NCBI GenBank assembly: GCA_022410635.1
Contig: JAJVDF010000045.1
Coordinates: forward strand, 3,335,371-3,399,370
Direction: 5' to 3'
Source of the DNA: Tretioscincus oriximinensis
Lineage: Eukaryota > Chordata > Lepidosauria > Squamata > Gymnophthalmidae
Length of the DNA stretch: 64,000 bases
The notes beneath the pieces were generated by a model. The model made no database searches. It was not told where the DNA came from and saw only the letters and a list, made by a program, of their open reading frames with translations. Shown one piece after another: positions 58,201 to 60,830 of this stretch; position 1 is the first letter of the stretch; each line of letters opens with the position of its first letter. The position numbers and the translations under genes are program-made.

Positions 58201-60830
58201 TAGTTCAATTAAGGTGTCAATCCAGTTTGCAGCAGCAATGGGGGGAAAAAGCAAATTCATTGTTAGGATTAATGAAAAATAAATTGGCAAGTGTTTTGAC
58301 TCTTTACAAATCTGACACCACATTGAGAATACTGTGTGCAATTCTTGTCAACACATCACAAAAATGATATTGTGGAATTGGGGAAAATACAAAGACAACA
58401 CAAATGATCAAGGGGCTGGAACAACTCCTTTATGAAATTGGATAGCACATAGTTGCCATCATGACAGTCAGCACTTAATAGCAAAATAAAAGGGCAACCA
58501 GAGCTGTGATTAATAGGATTTTTAAATAAAAATTAGGGAATATCACAGAACTACATTTCCAGCAATGCTAAAAAATCATTTTTGTATACCAGCACCCTAA
58601 CTCAGCCCCCTTAGTAGTACTCTTGCTTATTTATTTTTATTTATTTACAAGAACTATTTATATGAACTAAACTCTTACCAAGAGTATGAATAGTTCATGC
58701 CCACTGCTCAGGTAATATTTGTATTGCATGTGTACAAGCATAGTTATAAATTTCATAGTTTTATTTCATCCACTCCTATATTCTTCCATTGTGGAATACA
58801 CAGAGATTATTCAAAGTGGAAGACAGGGGGCTTTTCATGAAGTCTGAATCTATATTTTCCTACAAAGCATGTATTTTCATTTGAAGTTTGAAGATACATA
58901 TTTTCTGTGAGAAAATATTCTGGCTGATGCTATTGCTTTTGGATTCAGTGTGTTGACAGCTCTGACATTCGTCATCCATGCATTTTAAATCCACTCAGAG
59001 AACCATTTGCCAAGAAAGAATGTGGAATACTGTTAAGTGAGATATTTGAATCTTGTCATCCAGTGGTGAGTAGCAATTAAATGTTAATGTGCCATGCAAA
59101 TTAACAGAACATGAATTATAGTTTTGCTTTGCCATTGTGAAACTCTTACAGTGAATTCTTCCTCTGAAATGTTGCTCTGAACATTCTCTTCAGTTATTTT
59201 AATCTAGTATCATCCCTGTGATCCTTTAGTGTCTATGTAGAAAATTTTTTACACCTTGATTTCCCAACTTGTGAAAAAAAAGTTTTTATATTTGCATATT
59301 AGCCATTAAAATAATATACAGTTTTTTAAATGATAATATATGCTATTTAATATTGCATGATTAAATAATATACTGCACAACTCTAATATTATACATATGT
59401 ATACTTCTATCTGCACTTCACCATTGATTTCTGTTGTGGCTTTAACTAGTTTCTATGAATTGCTGGAAATATTCTTTGTTTCTTCTTTTCTCTGTGCTGT
59501 TCTGGATTCTTGATATTTCTTTATCCATGTTGCTTCTGCTTTTATCAAAATACTGAGGGGACAGAATATGCACTTGGTATTTTAAATGTATAATATCCTC
59601 TGTCAGCTACCACAAGAGCTGGGGCTGGTATCCAGTTGAGGTCCTGACTGTACACCTTCTAAAAAAGCTAATCACAGTAAGTAGCCAATGCTCTTTTTCT
59701 TTTAGGGCAATGGTGATTTGCCTTTTGATAATGGCCTCTATAGTCCAATTGTTCTAAAACTTCCATTCTTGGTTACTAGTTTCAGAAAAAGTAAGCAATA
59801 AGCAAGTGATTAACAATATGTTACAATAACATTTCATTTCTTTAGGTCGATGTCACCTGGTTTTATTCGAACTGTTTGACAGATACATGTGGTTGCAATC
59901 AAGGAGGGGATTGTGAATGTTTCTGTACGAGTGTTTCAGCTTATGCCCATCAGTGTTGCCAACAAGGAATTATAATAGACTGGAGATCCCCTAGACTATG
60001 TCGTAAGTATAATAAACACTAAGAATGTTANGTTCCTGGTTCACATCGTTAGTTGCCTTTAGTGAATTCTTGTTTAAGTATATAAGAAAAATAAGAACTT
60101 CTGTAGACCATTTCCAGAGTGCATGCCCTAATAAGTAGCAATGAGCAATCTTGGATGGGGTCTTCTGCTTGTTTCCCTAAGAGGAAGCTGCAGTCAATGC
60201 AGAATGCATGTCTGTATACATCTGTCTGGACTGGAAACTAAAGCCATTTATGAGTGCAACTCATACACCTATTACTGATCTACATGCTAAAAAACAAGAT
60301 AGGCCAAAAATATGATTTCTGCTTCACAGCAGGTTTTATCTTAAGGCTAGCTGATGGAGATTGCAAGCAGAGCATGGCATATATTCATTTTCTCCTGGTG
60401 GGGCTTCCGAAGCAGATGTTAGTCACTTCGATACTAGACGGGCTAAAGGTTCTGATCTAGCGTGCTGGCTTTTTAAACATTTTTGAGATAATTATTCCCA
60501 AAATTCAGCTCATATTTGCAAAAGTAAATATCTCCCCTTTTGAAACATACAGTTTTTATATATAGATAGATTTAAATTCTGTTACTGTTATTAGTACAAG
60601 CTNGGGCTTAGTGTTTCAAAAGGGCAGCACATTTTATTCTTATCCACTAGAGGTCATAAAAGGACTAGCAAAACAGTACTGCATGTGGCTTTCGAATAAA
60701 AACATTATTAATTTTGGTTCTAAATAAATTTGGAATTTGTTTCTGTAAAATGTGCATAAGTATCAGAAACATACTGTTCAATTCTTGTTTTTCTTTTCTT
60801 TAGCTTATGATTGTGAATATATCAATAAAG
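398..60830 (+). CDS. OTOG: Otogelin, 5' portion: 31 coding exons, start codon to third C8 module (partial gene)
   Basis: Otogelin is a very large secreted glycoprotein of the inner-ear acellular membranes (tectorial and otoconial membranes, cupulae); human loss causes recessive deafness DFNB18B (family knowledge). I joined 31 exons by GT..AG borders and phase; lengths sum to 3,649 nt (1,216 codons plus 1 nt), with no stop. Order by residue: signal peptide about 1-32; linker to 87; EGF-like 88-118; VWD1 119-323; C8-1 324-395; TIL-1 396-489; VWD2 490-683; C8-2 684-754; TIL-type modules 755-935; VWD3 936-1116; C8-3 1117-1207. Motifs such as [16 protein letters not shown] and [11 protein letters not shown] resemble OTOG more than OTOGL, and the signal peptide LLCVW is shared with mammalian OTOG as I recall it. 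Human otogelin is near 2,900 residues, so about 60% (abfB-like region, mucin-like region, VWD4, cystine knot) lies downstream. Family assignment is very secure; OTOG rather than OTOGL is likely. Confidence 0.93.
626..692 (+). CDS. OTOG: OTOG exon 2: end of signal peptide and start of linker
   Basis: A pyrimidine-rich acceptor (CTCTTCTTTTACAG) precedes 626 and the donor is GAG|GTAGAG. At 67 bases it converts phase 1 to phase 2, exactly what exons 1 and 3 require. It reads [18 protein letters not shown] and onward, completing the hydrophobic leader; cleavage is plausible after LPA. The donor is weaker than consensus and a TAG follows directly in frame. Confidence 0.72.
979..1297. repeat. Compound microsatellite (CT)n then (CTAT/CTGT)n
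   Basis: About 95 bases of CT repeat pass into about 220 bases of tetranucleotide CTAT, with CTGT and ATCT variants. It starts roughly 120 bases past the CpG island, in intron 2. Confidence 0.98.
1298..3164. other. Intron 2, remainder
   Basis: AT-rich sequence. No gene, RNA or intact repeat recognised. A good acceptor at 2873-2878 with an open stretch to a GTACGT donor near 2950 was examined and rejected on phase. Confidence 0.5.
3165..3219 (+). CDS. OTOG: OTOG exon 3: linker
   Basis: Acceptor TTTTCCTCCCTAG before 3165, donor CAG|GTAAGG after 3219; 55 bases, phase 2 to 0. Reads [18 protein letters not shown], a polar low-complexity linker with an N-glycosylation sequon (NGS). Weakly conserved region, so the support is splice sites plus phase. 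Confidence 0.7.
4840..5040. repeat. Imperfect inverted repeat, MITE-like
   Basis: Two arms of roughly 75-90 bases meet near 4932. Examples: CTACATGCTAGTGTAGGCTA on the left mirrors TAGCCTACACTAGCATGTAG-like sequence on the right, and CCCACTGAGCC mirrors GGCTCACTGAGG. Family not identified; in intron 3. Confidence 0.6.
5726..6368 (+). mobile_element. CR1 LINE, 5'-truncated 3' end
   Basis: Plus-strand copy reading GGTCACCACATCTCAAGAGG, through the CR1 ORF2 C-terminal region and 3'UTR, to the repeated TTATGTTCTTATGTTCTTA tail at 6350-6368. Same family as the long copy at 53072-57500. Stops break the reading frame. Confidence 0.88.
6600..7225 (+). mobile_element. Degraded CR1 LINE fragment
   Basis: Contains the GATGGCAAAGTTGACACC-like sequence of the CR1 RT YADD region and ends in a CR1-like tail (GATGCTGGACTAGGTGGACTAGG). 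Many indels; old copy. Confidence 0.6.
7234..7518 (+). mobile_element. tRNA-derived SINE with L2-like tail, copy 1
   Basis: The head has a pol III A-box-like GATAGCTCAGTCGCTTAGG and a B-box-like GGTTTCAAAGCCC (7285-7298). The 3' part ends in GCTTTGAGTCCCTTTGAAA, then a CTT-rich tail. The tail resembles the GTAAGCCGCC end of the L2 LINE in intron 13, suggesting L2-driven mobilisation. A second copy lies at 45083-45400. Confidence 0.8.
7519..9397. other. Intron 3, remainder
   Basis: AT-rich, no gene or RNA recognised. 8820-9240 is less AT-rich and could be an old unclassified repeat; short open frames here show no family signature. Confidence 0.4.
9398..9482 (+). CDS. OTOG: OTOG exon 4: linker before the EGF module
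   Basis: Acceptor CATGAAG before 9398, donor TCTA|GTAAGT; 85 bases, phase 0 to 1. Reads [20 protein letters not shown] and ends in TICESS, joining as ESSN to the EGF exon. It contains an NSS sequon and a basic KQRK patch. Two other frames are also open, but only this one joins the EGF frame. Confidence 0.78.
9483..10164. other. Intron 4, first part
   Basis: AT-rich sequence; nothing recognised. Confidence 0.4.
10165..10335 (+). mobile_element. Degraded Sauria-type SINE
   Basis: Order of landmarks matches squamate Sauria SINEs: CCAGCCTGATCTTGTGGATAG (tRNA head), a B-box remnant near CTGGTTTTACTCC, GGCCTTGTGCTAGTCAC, then CTCTCTCAGC.TCACCTA and a GTTATGA end. Heavily mutated. A better copy begins at 63841. 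Confidence 0.65.
11511..11637. repeat. Tandem duplication, two units of about 66 bp
   Basis: CAGGTTGAAGGAATCCAG begins each unit (11519 and 11579) and AGTCCCTTCAAGTGGTGACC ends each. Units differ at about four positions. The preceding bases (GAATAAATGAATGGCTC, GTCTCTGTGTTGTCATTC) recall the end of an LTR, but no partner LTR or coding region is visible. Confidence 0.85.
11725..11817 (+). CDS. OTOG: OTOG exon 5: EGF-like module
   Basis: Acceptor CCCTTTAG, donor ATTG|GTGAGT; 93 bases, phase 1 to 1. Reads [13 protein letters not shown], then CDC and NATGSRCQ: an EGF-like cysteine pattern (CxNGGxC...CxC...GxxC) with an NAT sequon. The symmetric phase-1 borders are typical of a shuffled EGF exon. 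Confidence 0.93.
11818..13277. other. Intron 5
   Basis: No gene, RNA or intact repeat recognised; 12200-12720 may be very old repeat sequence. Confidence 0.4.
13278..13432 (+). CDS. OTOG: OTOG exon 6: start of VWD domain 1
   Basis: Acceptor GCTATAG, donor CAA|GTGAGT; 155 bases, phase 1 to 0. Reads [20 protein letters not shown] followed by [10 protein letters not shown], the conserved opening of a VWD domain (GxxHxxTFDG). The usual YxxC cysteine position reads GKSTYVLV, as in the otogelin first domain. Confidence 0.95.
13433..14577. other. Intron 6
   Basis: Nothing recognised beyond a C9 run near 13867. Confidence 0.4.
14578..14696 (+). CDS. OTOG: OTOG exon 7: VWD domain 1, middle
   Basis: Acceptor TTTACAG, donor TTGG|GTAAAC; 119 bases, phase 0 to 2. 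Reads [20 protein letters not shown], then [14 protein letters not shown]. These are core beta-strand segments of a VWD domain. Confidence 0.95.
15034..15239 (+). CDS. OTOG: OTOG exon 8: VWD domain 1, calcium-binding and GLCG segment
   Basis: Acceptor TTTTCCAG, donor TATG|GTGAGT; 206 bases, phase 2 to 1. Contains [13 protein letters not shown] and [17 protein letters not shown], the VWD GLCGNxN turn. The residue before GLC is His, so the CGLC motif of VWF D1 and D2 is absent. Confidence 0.96.
15240..16528. other. Intron 8
   Basis: AT-rich; nothing recognised. Confidence 0.4.
16529..16662 (+). CDS. OTOG: OTOG exon 9: end of VWD domain 1
   Basis: Acceptor TCTCCTAG, donor ACAG|GTAAGC; 134 bases, phase 1 to 0. 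Reads [20 protein letters not shown] and ends ...SQTQAFLQ, linking VWD1 to the C8 module. Confidence 0.94.
17775..17981. mobile_element. Short inverted-repeat element (MITE), family with TIR GTAGGCTGACCAGATG
   Basis: The left end ACTGACCAGACGACCC mirrors the right end GGGGTCATCTGGTCAGCC. The interior is also palindromic (AACCGGTTTTGG..., CCTCAGAAAAAAACGGGAGG). The 9-base direct repeat GTAAGCTAG at 17766-17774 and 17982-17990 looks like a target duplication, partly overlapping the terminus. Same family at 63001-63558. Confidence 0.75.
18160..18266 (+). CDS. OTOG: OTOG exon 10: C8 module 1, first part
   Basis: Acceptor ATTTTCAG, donor GTAT|GTAAGT; 107 bases, phase 0 to 2. Reads [20 protein letters not shown], then [16 protein letters not shown]: the C8 cysteine spacing with the conserved F..C...V.P..F...C..D.C pattern. 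Confidence 0.93.
18597..18706 (+). CDS. OTOG: OTOG exon 11: C8 module 1, second part
   Basis: Acceptor TTTAAG, donor TGTG|GTATGT; 110 bases, phase 2 to 1. Reads [20 protein letters not shown], then [10 protein letters not shown] and a closing cysteine. The YA..C..AG..W.R pattern is C8-specific. Confidence 0.93.
18810..18990 (-). mobile_element. Old CR1 3'-end fragment
   Basis: Reverse-strand pattern GAACATAAGAA...TTGGACCAATG..., TCTGTTCTCACAGTGGCC, matching the reversed CR1 3'UTR seen at 28357 and 53072. Highly diverged. Confidence 0.5.
19650..19745 (-). repeat. Diverged copy of the repeat forming the 47211-47370 palindrome
   Basis: The reverse strand reads ATGAAAGCTCATGC, then TTTGTTAGTCTCCAGGGTG, similar to ACGAAAGCTTATGCC and AGTTAGTCTCAAAGTGC at 47291-47370. 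Tentative. Confidence 0.45.
19800..20105 (+). mobile_element. hAT-like DNA transposon 3' fragment
   Basis: CCACCAAGCACATTTATCTG and CTATAGTCCGGCCCTCCAAC, then TTAAAAAGTTTGAGGATCCC, recall the end of a widespread amniote hAT repeat whose terminus is CAGGGGTCCTCAAACTTTTT in reverse. The 5' boundary is uncertain. Confidence 0.55.
20288..20413 (+). CDS. OTOG: OTOG exon 12: TIL (trypsin-inhibitor-like) cysteine-rich module 1
   Basis: Acceptor GTTTTTAG, donor GATG|GTAATT; 126 bases, phase 1 to 1. Reads [19 protein letters not shown] and ends [10 protein letters not shown], the TIL signature CxxGCxCPxG. Confidence 0.95.
20414..21172. other. Intron 12
   Basis: Nothing recognised. Confidence 0.4.
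21173..21281 (+). CDS. OTOG: OTOG exon 13: end of TIL 1 / VWC-like segment
   Basis: Acceptor TCAATTTAG, donor ACTG|GTTGGT; 109 bases, phase 1 to 2. Reads [20 protein letters not shown] and ends with EECNN; the split codon TG|T gives the next Cys. The donor is non-optimal, and an L2 LINE begins within about 20-55 bases of it. Confidence 0.92.
21302..23082 (+). mobile_element. L2-clade LINE, 5'-truncated, with (AAAT)n tail
   Basis: GC-rich insertion in intron 13 carrying one unbroken reverse-transcriptase frame from about 21336 to 22902 (several n bases). Landmarks: [52 protein letters not shown], and the catalytic YADDTQLY near 22058-22081; the C-terminus has LHWLPIRFR and LWNSLP. The 3'UTR has GTAAGCCGCCCTGCGACC and a short hairpin, then AAATAAATAAAT. 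The endonuclease region is missing. The open frame suggests recent insertion. Confidence 0.92.
23083..23457. other. Intron 13 after the L2 insertion
   Basis: Ordinary AT-rich intron ending in the pyrimidine tract of the exon 14 acceptor. Confidence 0.5.
23458..23504 (+). CDS. OTOG: OTOG exon 14: short VWC-like exon
   Basis: Acceptor TTTTTTTTCAG, donor CCAG|GTATGT; 47 bases, phase 2 to 1. Reads [15 protein letters not shown], the W.C....C motif that closes a TIL/E-type module before a VWD domain, with an NLT sequon. Confidence 0.93.
23505..24936. other. Intron 14
   Basis: No gene, RNA or clear repeat recognised. Confidence 0.4.
24937..25082 (+). CDS. OTOG: OTOG exon 15: start of VWD domain 2
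   Basis: Acceptor TTTTTTTGTCAG, donor ACAG|GTAAGA; 146 bases, phase 1 to 0. Reads [20 protein letters not shown], then [11 protein letters not shown] and LQNVPCGQ: a canonical VWD opening with the C.VxGDxHxxTFDG motif. Confidence 0.97.
25701..26010. mobile_element. Tc1/mariner-type non-autonomous element
   Basis: Terminal inverted repeats CAGTGGTACCTCGGTTCT at the left and CGAGAACCGAGGTACCACTG at the right, with TA at 25698-25699 (one extra C before the left terminus) and TA at 26011-26012. The interior holds three tandem copies of a roughly 31-base unit starting GCGCGCCTT and ending GTGAGTC (about 25820-25915). No transposase. Confidence 0.88.
26085..26990 (-). repeat. GC-rich dispersed element, copy 1
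   Basis: Shares an ordered block series with 36480-37380 and 47158-47850: a GTGGAATAAAA..GGCCATG start, GGTGCAGCATCTTGG, GAGGATCAAAGAGG..., GGGCTTGCAAGG. On the minus strand CTTATAAAAAGGGTGC near 26812-26826 is a TATA-like box. Copy 1 is worn and has fewer CpGs. Confidence 0.6.
27581..27713 (+). CDS. OTOG: OTOG exon 16: VWD domain 2, middle
   Basis: Acceptor CTATTTCTAG, donor GATG|GTAAGA; 133 bases, phase 0 to 1. Reads [20 protein letters not shown], then [20 protein letters not shown]. Typical VWD strand pattern. Confidence 0.95.
27774..27838 (+). mobile_element. CR1 tail, plus strand
   Basis: GAGGTCCCTTCCAATTCTATG followed by ATCCTATGATTCTATGA, the bird-like type of CR1 3' terminus with octamer repeats. 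About 145 bases before an opposite-strand tail of the same type. Confidence 0.7.
27980..28060 (-). mobile_element. CR1 tail, minus strand
   Basis: TATAGGATAGAGTTGGAAGG then GACCTCCAGG is the reverse complement of the CR1 end. Confidence 0.6.
28357..28600 (-). mobile_element. CR1 LINE 3' fragment
   Basis: ACATAAGAGGAGCCCTGCTG, CCCACCTAGCCCAGCACTCTG, then TTTCAAGAATACTGCC and CCCGGAGACAGTATC: reversed CR1 3'UTR, same blocks as the 53072 copy. Confidence 0.75.
28601..29336. other. Intron 16, remainder
   Basis: No feature recognised; 28600-29080 is moderately GC-rich, likely an old repeat. Confidence 0.35.
29337..29514 (+). CDS. OTOG: OTOG exon 17: VWD domain 2, GLCG segment
   Basis: Acceptor TTTCAAG, donor TCTT|GTATGT; 178 bases, phase 1 to 2. 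Contains [14 protein letters not shown] and [18 protein letters not shown]. The GLCGTFNGN turn is the calcium-site loop; Val takes the place of the first Cys of CGLC. Confidence 0.96.
29515..31142. other. Intron 17
   Basis: Nothing recognised apart from a pyrimidine-rich stretch at 29760-29970. Confidence 0.4.
31143..31267 (+). CDS. OTOG: OTOG exon 18: VWD2 to C8-2 linker
   Basis: Acceptor ATGAAAG, donor GCAG|GTGTGT; 125 bases, phase 2 to 1. The split Leu codon gives [21 protein letters not shown], followed by DPCDIHLQA. The acceptor lacks a strong pyrimidine tract, but the protein join is unambiguous. Confidence 0.93.
31268..33264. other. Intron 18
   Basis: AT-rich; no gene, RNA or intact repeat recognised. 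Confidence 0.4.
33265..33477 (+). CDS. OTOG: OTOG exon 19: complete C8 module 2
   Basis: Acceptor TGTCTTAACAG, donor TGCG|GTAAGT; 213 bases, phase 1 to 1. Contains [41 protein letters not shown]. The whole C8 fold sits in one exon, unlike C8-1, which is split in two. Confidence 0.96.
33928..34093 (+). CDS. OTOG: OTOG exon 20: TIL module 2
   Basis: Acceptor TTTGTGTAG, donor AACA|GTAAGT; 166 bases, phase 1 to 2. Reads [20 protein letters not shown], then [17 protein letters not shown] signature. Confidence 0.95.
34094..35279. other. Intron 20
   Basis: Nothing recognised. Confidence 0.4.
35280..35354 (+). CDS. OTOG: OTOG exon 21: cysteine-rich segment
   Basis: Acceptor TTTCCCATTGTAG, donor AATG|GTAAAG; 75 bases, phase 2 to 2. 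Reads [20 protein letters not shown], the CPCxxxGxxYPPG motif at the end of TIL modules. Confidence 0.93.
35428..35530 (-). mobile_element. Small CR1 3' remnant
   Basis: CCTACCGGGTTAAACCCTAGG, CCATCTAGTCCAACATTCTG and TCTCACA: reversed CR1 tail core. Confidence 0.6.
35695..35738 (+). CDS. OTOG: OTOG exon 22: short cysteine-rich exon
   Basis: Acceptor TTTTCTTTCAG, donor ATTG|GTACGT; 44 bases, phase 2 to 1. Reads [13 protein letters not shown]; the split codon before it supplies Cys, giving [10 protein letters not shown]. Confidence 0.91.
36480..37380 (-). repeat. GC-rich dispersed element, copy 2 (CpG-rich)
   Basis: The best preserved of three related copies, strongly CpG-rich against AT-rich flanks. 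Read on the minus strand it starts near 37380 with a GC-rich segment, has a TATA-like GGGTATAAAAAACACC at 37244-37260, and ends with AATAAATTATG near 36490, so it looks like a promoter-bearing unit with a poly(A) signal, as in an LTR. Type not proven: no TG..CA ends or target duplication were found. Confidence 0.6.
37925..38075 (+). CDS. OTOG: OTOG exon 23: TIL-type module 3
   Basis: Acceptor TTATTTTGCAG, donor ATGG|GTAAGT; 151 bases, phase 1 to 2. Reads [36 protein letters not shown]. Two sequons (NCS, NLT). Confidence 0.95.
38076..39432. other. Intron 23, first part
   Basis: No repeat or RNA recognised. A cryptic exon-like stretch at 38339-38410 was considered and rejected. Confidence 0.4.
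39433..39659. repeat. Long near-perfect inverted repeat (102-bp arms, 23-bp loop)
   Basis: The left arm 39433-39534 begins CCATTCTGTGTGAGAAATAT. The right arm 39558-39659 ends ATATTTCTCACACAGAATGG and is its reverse complement with only a few mismatches. The loop is 39535-39557. No coding content; a transcript through it would fold into a long hairpin. Confidence 0.97.
39910..41345 (+). mobile_element. L1 LINE, 5'-truncated ORF2 3' part
   Basis: Three plus-strand open pieces show the C-terminal L1 ORF2 pattern: [17 protein letters not shown], then [19 protein letters not shown] and IFWTVIQ. The 3'UTR has a (GT)n run and ends in AATAAAAA-type tail near 41340. Frameshifts and stops disable it. 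Confidence 0.85.
41346..42651. other. Intron 23, middle part
   Basis: AT-rich; a (GT)n-rich run at 42497-42565. No other feature recognised. Confidence 0.4.
42652..42995 (-). mobile_element. CR1 LINE 3' fragment
   Basis: AACATAAGAAGAGCCTTACTG, CCATCTAGTCCAGCG and GCCCATCCCGGAGGCAGC: reversed CR1 3'UTR close in sequence to the 53072 copy, so a fairly young insertion. Confidence 0.85.
43160..43535 (+). mobile_element. L1-like 3' terminus
   Basis: CATCGAATTAATGACATTCG, similar to the end of ORF2 of the 39910 element (ATTGAATTAATGAAGTCC), then a non-coding part with a G-rich run and an AAATAATAAATAAATTAATT tail. 5'-truncated. Confidence 0.65.
43536..44609. other. Intron 23, late part
   Basis: Nothing recognised. 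Confidence 0.4.
44610..44711 (+). mobile_element. CR1 LINE 3' terminus
   Basis: GGTGGGCCTCTGTGTGACAC, GATGGGCTGTGGCCTGATCC and the TTATGTTCTTATGTTCTTATG tail; ends about 145 bases before exon 24. Confidence 0.9.
44854..44961 (+). CDS. OTOG: OTOG exon 24: end of TIL-type module 3
   Basis: Acceptor CTTTCAAATAG, donor CCTG|GTAAGT; 108 bases, phase 2 to 2. Reads [20 protein letters not shown], then [10 protein letters not shown]. It follows a 6.8 kb intron; GG|C restores Gly at the join. Confidence 0.95.
45042..45080 (+). mobile_element. L2 tail remnant
   Basis: AGGTATAGGGCGGGATATAA and GTACAAATACATAAA match the very end of L2 elements (compare GGGCGGGATAAAAGTAC near 23032). The tRNA-derived SINE follows directly. 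Confidence 0.6.
45083..45400 (+). mobile_element. tRNA-derived SINE with L2-like tail, copy 2
   Basis: Head CATGGATAGCACAGTTGC, B-box GGGTTTCGAAGCCC, body shared with 7234-7518, tail GTAAGCCGCTTTGAGTCCC, end CTTCTTCT. Less diverged than copy 1. Confidence 0.82.
45778..45916 (+). CDS. OTOG: OTOG exon 25: start of VWD domain 3
   Basis: Acceptor TTTTTTTAAAATTTAG, donor CAAG|GTAAGA; 139 bases, phase 2 to 0. Reads [20 protein letters not shown], then [20 protein letters not shown] opening YGDxHYxTFDG. Confidence 0.97.
46205..46339 (+). CDS. OTOG: OTOG exon 26: VWD domain 3
   Basis: Acceptor TTTTTCTCCTGCAG, donor TCCG|GTAAGT; 135 bases, phase 0 to 0. Reads [20 protein letters not shown], then [13 protein letters not shown] and [10 protein letters not shown]. 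Confidence 0.95.
46680..47157 (+). mobile_element. Degraded CR1 fragment
   Basis: GGATAAACAGTAGGATAA, GCATATTGGGCCAAAGAAC and GGAAGCTGAGCTTTCTGTAAC match the CR1 RT C-terminal region as at 57940. Many indels. Confidence 0.55.
47158..47850 (-). repeat. GC-rich dispersed element, copy 3, interrupted
   Basis: The segment 47158-47209 and 47430-47850 carries the block order of copies 1 and 2 (GTGGAATAAAAAGGCCATGG, GGTGCAGCATCTTGAC, GAGGATCAAGGGGG). It is split by the 208-bp palindromic insertion at 47210-47417. Confidence 0.55.
47210..47417. mobile_element. 208-bp insertion with a perfect 160-bp palindrome and 12-bp target duplication
   Basis: 47211-47290 and 47291-47370 are exact reverse complements with no spacer, centred on CAGATG|CATCTG. 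A unique segment follows, containing CTAGACTAACACGGCTATTT. ACATTACCAATT occurs at 47198-47209 and again at 47418-47429 as the target duplication. Each arm contains a stem GTAGAC-CT-GTCTAC followed by GAAA. The terminal words resemble a repeat common in reptile genomes; a Penelope-like origin is a guess. Confidence 0.85.
47912..48058 (+). CDS. OTOG: OTOG exon 27: VWD domain 3
   Basis: Acceptor TCTTTTAACAG, donor GCAG|GTAAGA; 147 bases, phase 0 to 0. Contains [18 protein letters not shown] and [18 protein letters not shown]. Confidence 0.95.
48059..49466. other. Intron 27, main part
   Basis: No gene recognised. 48780-49180 reads like non-OTOG, once-coding sequence but matches no family I can name. 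Confidence 0.35.
49467..49533. mobile_element. Minimal Tc1-like MITE
   Basis: The left end CTACTCAAAACAAGGGAACA mirrors the right end GTGTTCCCTTAATTGTTTTG plus AGCAG, flanked by TA on both sides. These termini match the AGGGAACAC...TTTTGAGCAG ends of Tc1-like transposons. Only 67 bases remain, ending 62 bases before exon 28. Confidence 0.8.
49596..49715 (+). CDS. OTOG: OTOG exon 28: VWD domain 3, GLCG segment
   Basis: Acceptor TTTATATTTCCTAG, donor AGAG|GTAAAT; 120 bases, phase 0 to 0. Reads [18 protein letters not shown], then [13 protein letters not shown] small Tc1-like MITE ends about 62 bases upstream of the acceptor. Confidence 0.96.
49716..52082. other. Intron 28, first part
   Basis: 50200-51500 is less AT-rich than typical intron and may be an unclassified retroelement remnant; no motif could be identified on either strand. 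Confidence 0.35.
52083..52151 (+). mobile_element. Penelope-like element reverse transcriptase fragment
   Basis: The frame reads [18 protein letters not shown], then SSIGS, which fits the Penelope-clade RT motif (FYxLPKIHK..xPGRPIVS). An in-frame stop lies just upstream, so it is dead. The element presumably extends on both sides but is too worn to delimit. Confidence 0.75.
53072..57500 (-). mobile_element. Long CR1 LINE, nearly full length, inactivated
   Basis: Read on the minus strand: ORF1 remnant, with an SGNH/GDSL esterase-like domain ([13 protein letters not shown] about 56500, [11 protein letters not shown] about 56235); ORF2 endonuclease ([11 protein letters not shown] at about 55566-55598, NSDHNTI about 55380); RT (SPRPDGIHP about 54660, [18 protein letters not shown] about 54120, FADDTKLF about 54020); C-terminus 53423-53869; 3'UTR ending in TATGTTCTTA at 53072. 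Several frameshifts and stops. A hAT-like MITE (56846-57274) interrupts it. Confidence 0.9.
56846..57274. mobile_element. hAT-like MITE nested in the CR1 copy
   Basis: The termini TAGGGTTGCCATAT and ATATGGCAACCTTA are inverted repeats. CTCCTACT at 56838-56845 and 57275-57282 is an exact 8-bp target duplication, as hAT transposons make. An internal near-perfect hairpin spans about 57134-57197 (TTTTTACATTCCC / GGGAATGTAAAAA). No transposase. Confidence 0.88.
57940..58450 (+). mobile_element. Degraded CR1 LINE fragment
   Basis: GATAGCAAAGTTTGCTGATG (YADD region), AGTGCCAAATGCACTTC, ATGATATTGTGGAATTGG and CAAATGATCAAGGGGCTGG follow CR1 ORF2 order on the plus strand. Confidence 0.75.
58949..59065 (+). 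CDS. OTOG: OTOG exon 29: C8 module 3, first part
   Basis: Acceptor TTTTGGATTCAG, donor AGTG|GTGAGT; 117 bases, phase 0 to 0. Reads [20 protein letters not shown], then [19 protein letters not shown]. It follows the 9.2 kb intron 28. Confidence 0.96.
59066..59845. other. Intron 29
   Basis: Nothing recognised. Confidence 0.4.
59846..60002 (+). CDS. OTOG: OTOG exon 30: C8 module 3, second part
   Basis: Acceptor TTCTTTAG, donor TGTC|GTAAGT; 157 bases, phase 0 to 1. Contains [20 protein letters not shown] and [13 protein letters not shown], the C8 signature YAxxCC. Confidence 0.97.
60003..60803. other. Intron 30
   Basis: Nothing recognised apart from possible old CR1-like words near 60330-60460 (CTGATGGAGATTGC, GGCTAAAGGTTCTGATCTAG). 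Confidence 0.35.
60804..60830 (+). CDS. OTOG: OTOG exon 31: micro-exon, last one seen in the window
   Basis: Acceptor TTTTCTTTTCTTTAG, donor AAAG|GTAAGT; only 27 bases, phase 1 to 1, reading YDCEYINK. The frame with exon 30 gives [11 protein letters not shown]. Known family members continue with a glycine-rich segment into the abfB-like region; that exon is not visible before 64000. Confidence 0.9.

Noticed and set aside
398..60830. Gene as OTOGL rather than OTOG
   Set aside because: OTOGL as I recall it has different sequence at the key places (for example its TIL/VWD3 border and the MRTPEN region), while OTOG fits closely including the signal peptide. Decided from memory, not a search.
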